A program made the position numbers and the translations under genes. DNA of 10,745 nucleotides from an uncultured Pelagibacteraceae bacterium (lineage in GTDB: Bacteria; Pseudomonadota; Alphaproteobacteria; Pelagibacterales; Pelagibacteraceae), in the NCBI GenBank assembly GCA_902565325.1, contig CACFEM010000028.1, forward strand, positions 1 through 10,745, written 5' to 3'. The notes beneath the pieces were generated by a model that was not told where the DNA came from, ran no database searches, and was given only the letters and a program-made list of their open reading frames with translations. Every line of letters begins with the position of its first letter. Positions within the stretch are counted from its first letter, which is position 1. Below are positions 8,149-10,745 of the stretch, piece by piece.

Positions 8149-9831
8149 ATGGCCGAAGTAAAATCTGACATTCAAATAGCTCGAGAAGCTAAGATGCAAC
8201 CAATAAAAGATATTCTTTCTAAAGTTGGAGTACCAGATGAAAATTTTGCTTTTAGTCCAATGGGTAGACACATAGCCAAAATAAATTTGGAATATTTAAA
8301 TACTCTTAAAGAAGAGAATGGTAAATTAATTTTAGTTACTGCAATTACTCCTACTCCAGCTGGTGAAGGTAAAACTACAACTTCTGTTGGTTTAAATGAC
8401 GGTTTAAATAAAATTGGAAAAAAATCTATTGTTTGTCTAAGAGAACCAAGTCTTGGCCCATCATTTGGAATGAAGGGTGGAGCCGCTGGTGGTGGTTATG
8501 CCCAAGTAGTACCGATGGAACAAATCAATCTTCATTTTACAGGTGACTTTCATGCTATTACATCTGCTCATAATTTATTATCTGCATTAATTGATAATCA
8601 TATCTATTGGGGCAACAAACTTAATATTGATGTTAGAAGAGTTGTTTGGAGAAGGGTAATGGATATGAATGATAGATCGTTAAGATCTATTGTTGTTGAT
8701 CTAGGAGGAGTAGCTAATGGTTACCCAAGGCAAGATAGTTTCGATATTACAGTTGCATCTGAGCTTATGGCTATTTTTTGTTTAGCAACAGACTTAAAAG
8801 ATTTAGAAAACAGAATTGGAAATATTACAATTGGTTATACTAGAGATAAGCAAGCAATTTATGCAAAAGATTTAAATGCACAAGGCCCGATGACTGTTTT
8901 GCTTAAGGAAGCAATAAGACCCAATGTAACTCAAACTCTAGAAAACAATCCTGCAATAATTCATGGTGGCCCTTTTGCAAATATTGCTCATGGATGTAAT
9001 TCTGTTATTGCAACTAAAGCTGGACTTAAATTAGCTGACTACGTTGTAACAGAGGCAGGATTCGGAGCTGATTTGGGAGCTGAAAAATTTCTGGATATTA
9101 AGTGTAGAAAATCTGGTCTAAAACCAGATTGTGTTGTCATTGTTGCAACTATAAGAGCACTGAAAATGCATGGTGGAGTTGCTAAAGAAGATTTAAAAAA
9201 AGAAAATGTATCAGCACTTAAAGAGGGAATGGTAAATTTACGTAGACATATAAATAATATTAGAAAATTTGGATTACCTGTTACTGTTGCAGTTAATCAT
9301 TTTATTACTGATACTGAAGATGAAATGAAAACCTTGTTAGATTTTTGTGAAACGCAAGGAGTAAAAGCCTCTAAATGTACTCATTGGTCAAATGGAAGTG
9401 AAGGAACTATTCAACTGGCTAAAAATGTTACAGAAATTTGTGAAGATAAAAAAGATACATTTAAATTTTTGTATGAGGATGATCTTCCGTTATTCAAAAA
9501 AATAGAAAAAATTGCACAAGAAATTTATAGCGCATCTGAAGTGGTAGCTGACACAAAAGTTAGACAACAATTAAAAGATTTTGAAGAAAAAGGTTACGGT
9601 AAGTTACCTGTTTGTATTGCAAAAACTCAATATAGTTTTTCAACAGATCCAAATTTAAAAGGTGCACCCACAGGTCATGTTTTGCCTGTAAGAGAGGTAA
9701 GACTATCTTCAGGTGCTGAGTTTATAGTTGTTGTGTGTGGAGAAATTATGACAATGCCAGGTCTTCCAAGAGTTCCTGCAGCTGACTCAATAAAATTAAA
9801 TGACAAGGGTGAAATAGAAGGTTTATTCTAA
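8149..9831 (+). CDS. fhs: Formate-tetrahydrofolate ligase (10-formyl-THF synthetase)
   Basis: This 560-residue protein is full length for the family. It catalyses formate + ATP + THF to 10-formyl-THF + ADP + phosphate, reversibly, in the cytoplasm. The ATP-binding P-loop TPAGEGKTT is at residues 69-77 within the typical [19 protein letters not shown] block. Other family blocks are [23 protein letters not shown] (98-120), the [10 protein letters not shown] region (129-138), [20 protein letters not shown] (266-285) and [14 protein letters not shown] (301-314). The C-terminal end includes [16 protein letters not shown]. Next to sarcosine oxidase it probably draws on or feeds the same folate one-carbon pool. 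Running in reverse it could recover ATP from methyl carbon oxidised to formyl-THF; running forward it supplies formyl groups for purines. The 3' end overlaps the convergent GATase-like gene by 9 bases. Confidence 0.98.
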   Translation: MAEVKSDIQIAREAKMQPIKDILSKVGVPDENFAFSPMGRHIAKINLEYLNTLKEENGKLILVTAITPTPAGEGKTTTSVGLNDGLNKIGKKSIVCLREPSLGPSFGMKGGAAGGGYAQVVPMEQINLHFTGDFHAITSAHNLLSALIDNHIYWGNKLNIDVRRVVWRRVMDMNDRSLRSIVVDLGGVANGYPRQDSFDITVASELMAIFCLATDLKDLENRIGNITIGYTRDKQAIYAKDLNAQGPMTVLLKEAIRPNVTQTLENNPAIIHGGPFANIAHGCNSVIATKAGLKLADYVVTEAGFGADLGAEKFLDIKCRKSGLKPDCVVIVATIRALKMHGGVAKEDLKKENVSALKEGMVNLRRHINNIRKFGLPVTVAVNHFITDTEDEMKTLLDFCETQGVKASKCTHWSNGSEGTIQLAKNVTEICEDKKDTFKFLYEDDLPLFKKIEKIAQEIYSASEVVADTKVRQQLKDFEEKGYGKLPVCIAKTQYSFSTDPNLKGAPTGHVLPVREVRLSSGAEFIVVVCGEIMTMPGLPRVPAADSIKLNDKGEIEGLF

Positions 9832-10611
9832 ATTTAGATAGTCTAACCAGTTCTCCAATTCTCTCATTCTAGAAACTTTATCTAATTTATTATTCTCAGT
9901 TTCTATATGTTTAATGTGATTTTCTATCTCATTCTCATCTTTAAATGCACCTTTCTCTAAAAGTCTTTTTTTTCTGAAAATAATCAAATTGATCATTTTA
10001 TTATAAGTAATCTCAGGGTGGTATTGAAGGCCCCATATATTACAGTTACCAACTTTGAAATTTATCCCTTGAACATTATTTATTGAGTTTGAGGCTAATA
10101 AAATTGAATTTTCTGGCATAGTAACTACTTCATCAAAATTAAATGCTGGTGTATTAAATTTTTGATCTTTATTTTTATAGAGTGGATGATTTAAACCAAT
10201 TTCATTAATTTCTATATTTGAGGCAATGCCTCTATGAGATCCTTTTGTCGCTTTTTTTACCTCCCCTCCTGCTGCGGTCACAGCTACTTGCATGCCCCAA
10301 CATATTGCTAAAATTTTTTTAATTTTTTTCTGACACTCTTTCATAAATTCAATTTGTCTTTTTATTTCTGGGGTATTGTTATAAATATTTAAACTACTTC
10401 CGCCCCAAATAAGGCCATCGTAGCTTTCGAGTGCATCAATATTTTTATCGATGTTTTCATCTGATGAAGGATTAACCACGTGGGTTTCTAACTTATCAGT
10501 GAAATAAGCCAAACTATCTTTGAGACTTTCTGTATGTGTTTGAATTCCAGCCTTAGAAAAACTTTGATTTTCTTCTCGCAAGTTTCCTTCTACTATCAAT
10601 ATTTTTTTCAT
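9823..10611 (-). CDS. Class I glutamine amidotransferase-like protein
   Basis: This 262-residue protein has a class I (triad) glutamine amidotransferase fold, similar to stand-alone GMP-synthase-like GATases. The presumed triad is Cys104 in LAICWGMQ, His198 and Glu200 in [18 protein letters not shown] (residues 65-77) is the usual upstream oxyanion-strand block. It lacks any ATP-pyrophosphatase synthetase domain, so it is not a complete GuaA. Residues about 216-262 form a charged, probably helical C-terminal extension. Family members release ammonia from glutamine for a partner, or hydrolyse gamma-glutamyl compounds (PuuD-like); the actual substrate is unknown. The ATG overlaps the stop of the preceding iron alcohol dehydrogenase gene by one base. 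A GGAGA Shine-Dalgarno (10621-10625) lies 9 bases upstream, so the two genes are an operon. Context suggests, but does not prove, a role in nitrogenous one-carbon compound metabolism. Confidence 0.85.
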   Translation of the reverse strand: MKKILIVEGNLREENQSFSKAGIQTHTESLKDSLAYFTDKLETHVVNPSSDENIDKNIDALESYDGLIWGGSSLNIYNNTPEIKRQIEFMKECQKKIKKILAICWGMQVAVTAAGGEVKKATKGSHRGIASNIEINEIGLNHPLYKNKDQKFNTPAFNFDEVVTMPENSILLASNSINNVQGINFKVGNCNIWGLQYHPEITYNKMINLIIFRKKRLLEKGAFKDENEIENHIKHIETENNKLDKVSRMRELENWLDYLNLE

Positions 10612-10745
10612 TAAAATAATTCTCCAGAAATGCTTTTTATATACATTTCTTTTAAATTATTTTGGCTTAATTTCTTAGGATTTCCTCCTGTAGATGGATC
10701 TTCAAATGCCATTAAAGAAAGTTCATCTAAATCAATATTATTACA
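10611..10745 (-). CDS. Iron-containing alcohol dehydrogenase, C-terminal fragment
   Basis: This is the 3' end of a minus-strand gene that continues beyond the right edge; 44 residues are visible and then a TAA stop. The tail contains MAFEDPSTGGNPKKLS, followed by NNLKEMYIKSISGELF. The DPSTGGNP block, then a helix and a final small Gly-containing helix, is the standard C-terminus of group III iron-dependent alcohol dehydrogenases. These NAD(P)-linked cytoplasmic enzymes oxidise small alcohols or reduce aldehydes. The catalytic metal ligands lie outside the window, so activity cannot be judged. The stop overlaps the GATase ATG by one base (TAATG), and the GATase ribosome binding site is inside this gene, which indicates co-translation. 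From memory, a Fe-ADH in Pelagibacter has been proposed to oxidise methanol or other short alcohols, which would suit the folate genes nearby. Confidence 0.8.
   Translation of the reverse strand, partial: CNNIDLDELSLMAFEDPSTGGNPKKLSQNNLKEMYIKSISGELF
10621..10625 (-). promoter_or_regulatory. Shine-Dalgarno of the GATase-like gene
   Basis: On the minus strand this reads GGAGA, 9 bases before the ATG at 10611, inside the last codons of the alcohol dehydrogenase gene. It supports that ATG as the start and indicates translational coupling between the two genes. Confidence 0.6.

Overview
The window is very AT-rich and densely coded, with intergenic gaps of 0 to 140 bp and overlapping genes. It carries a complete heterotetrameric sarcosine oxidase operon. 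Base composition, gene content, lysine/asparagine/isoleucine-rich proteins and extreme compaction all point to a streamlined marine alphaproteobacterium, most likely SAR11 (Pelagibacterales). That assignment is inferred from style and gene content; no rRNA or other marker gene is present.

Left part (1-2905): a cold-shock protein gene (52-258, +) is followed by a hairpin. Next come an Asp/Glu racemase-family gene (399-1145, +) and, 3 bp later, an unrecognised 146-residue protein (1149-1589, +). A small, probably membrane-anchored or exported protein with an internal tandem repeat (1579-1953, -) converges on it. A ten-helix EamA/DMT-family permease (2057-2905, +) is divergent from that small gene.

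Central part (2912-8018, -): soxB-soxD-soxA-soxG, with junctions of 0 bp, a 1-bp TAATG overlap and a 4-bp ATGA overlap. Together they encode tetrameric sarcosine oxidase, which oxidatively demethylates sarcosine to glycine and passes the methyl carbon to tetrahydrofolate.

Right part (8149-10745): fhs (formate-tetrahydrofolate ligase, +) is divergent from soxB across a 130-bp gap. It converges, with a 9-bp overlap, on a class I glutamine amidotransferase-like gene (9823-10611, -). That gene is translationally coupled to an upstream gene cut by the window edge, whose 44-residue tail matches iron-containing alcohol dehydrogenases.

How it fits together: SoxBDAG produces 5,10-methylene-THF and glycine. 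Fhs interconverts formate and 10-formyl-THF, so it links the same folate pool to ATP formation or to biosynthesis. The Fe-alcohol dehydrogenase may oxidise a small alcohol. The right two thirds therefore reads as a one-carbon/methylated-compound island. I saw no mobile element, CRISPR array, tRNA, rRNA or convincing riboswitch. I also found no clearly new multi-gene system. The least explained items are the GATase coupled to the alcohol dehydrogenase, the repeat-containing small protein, the 146-residue unknown and the hairpin after the cold-shock gene.
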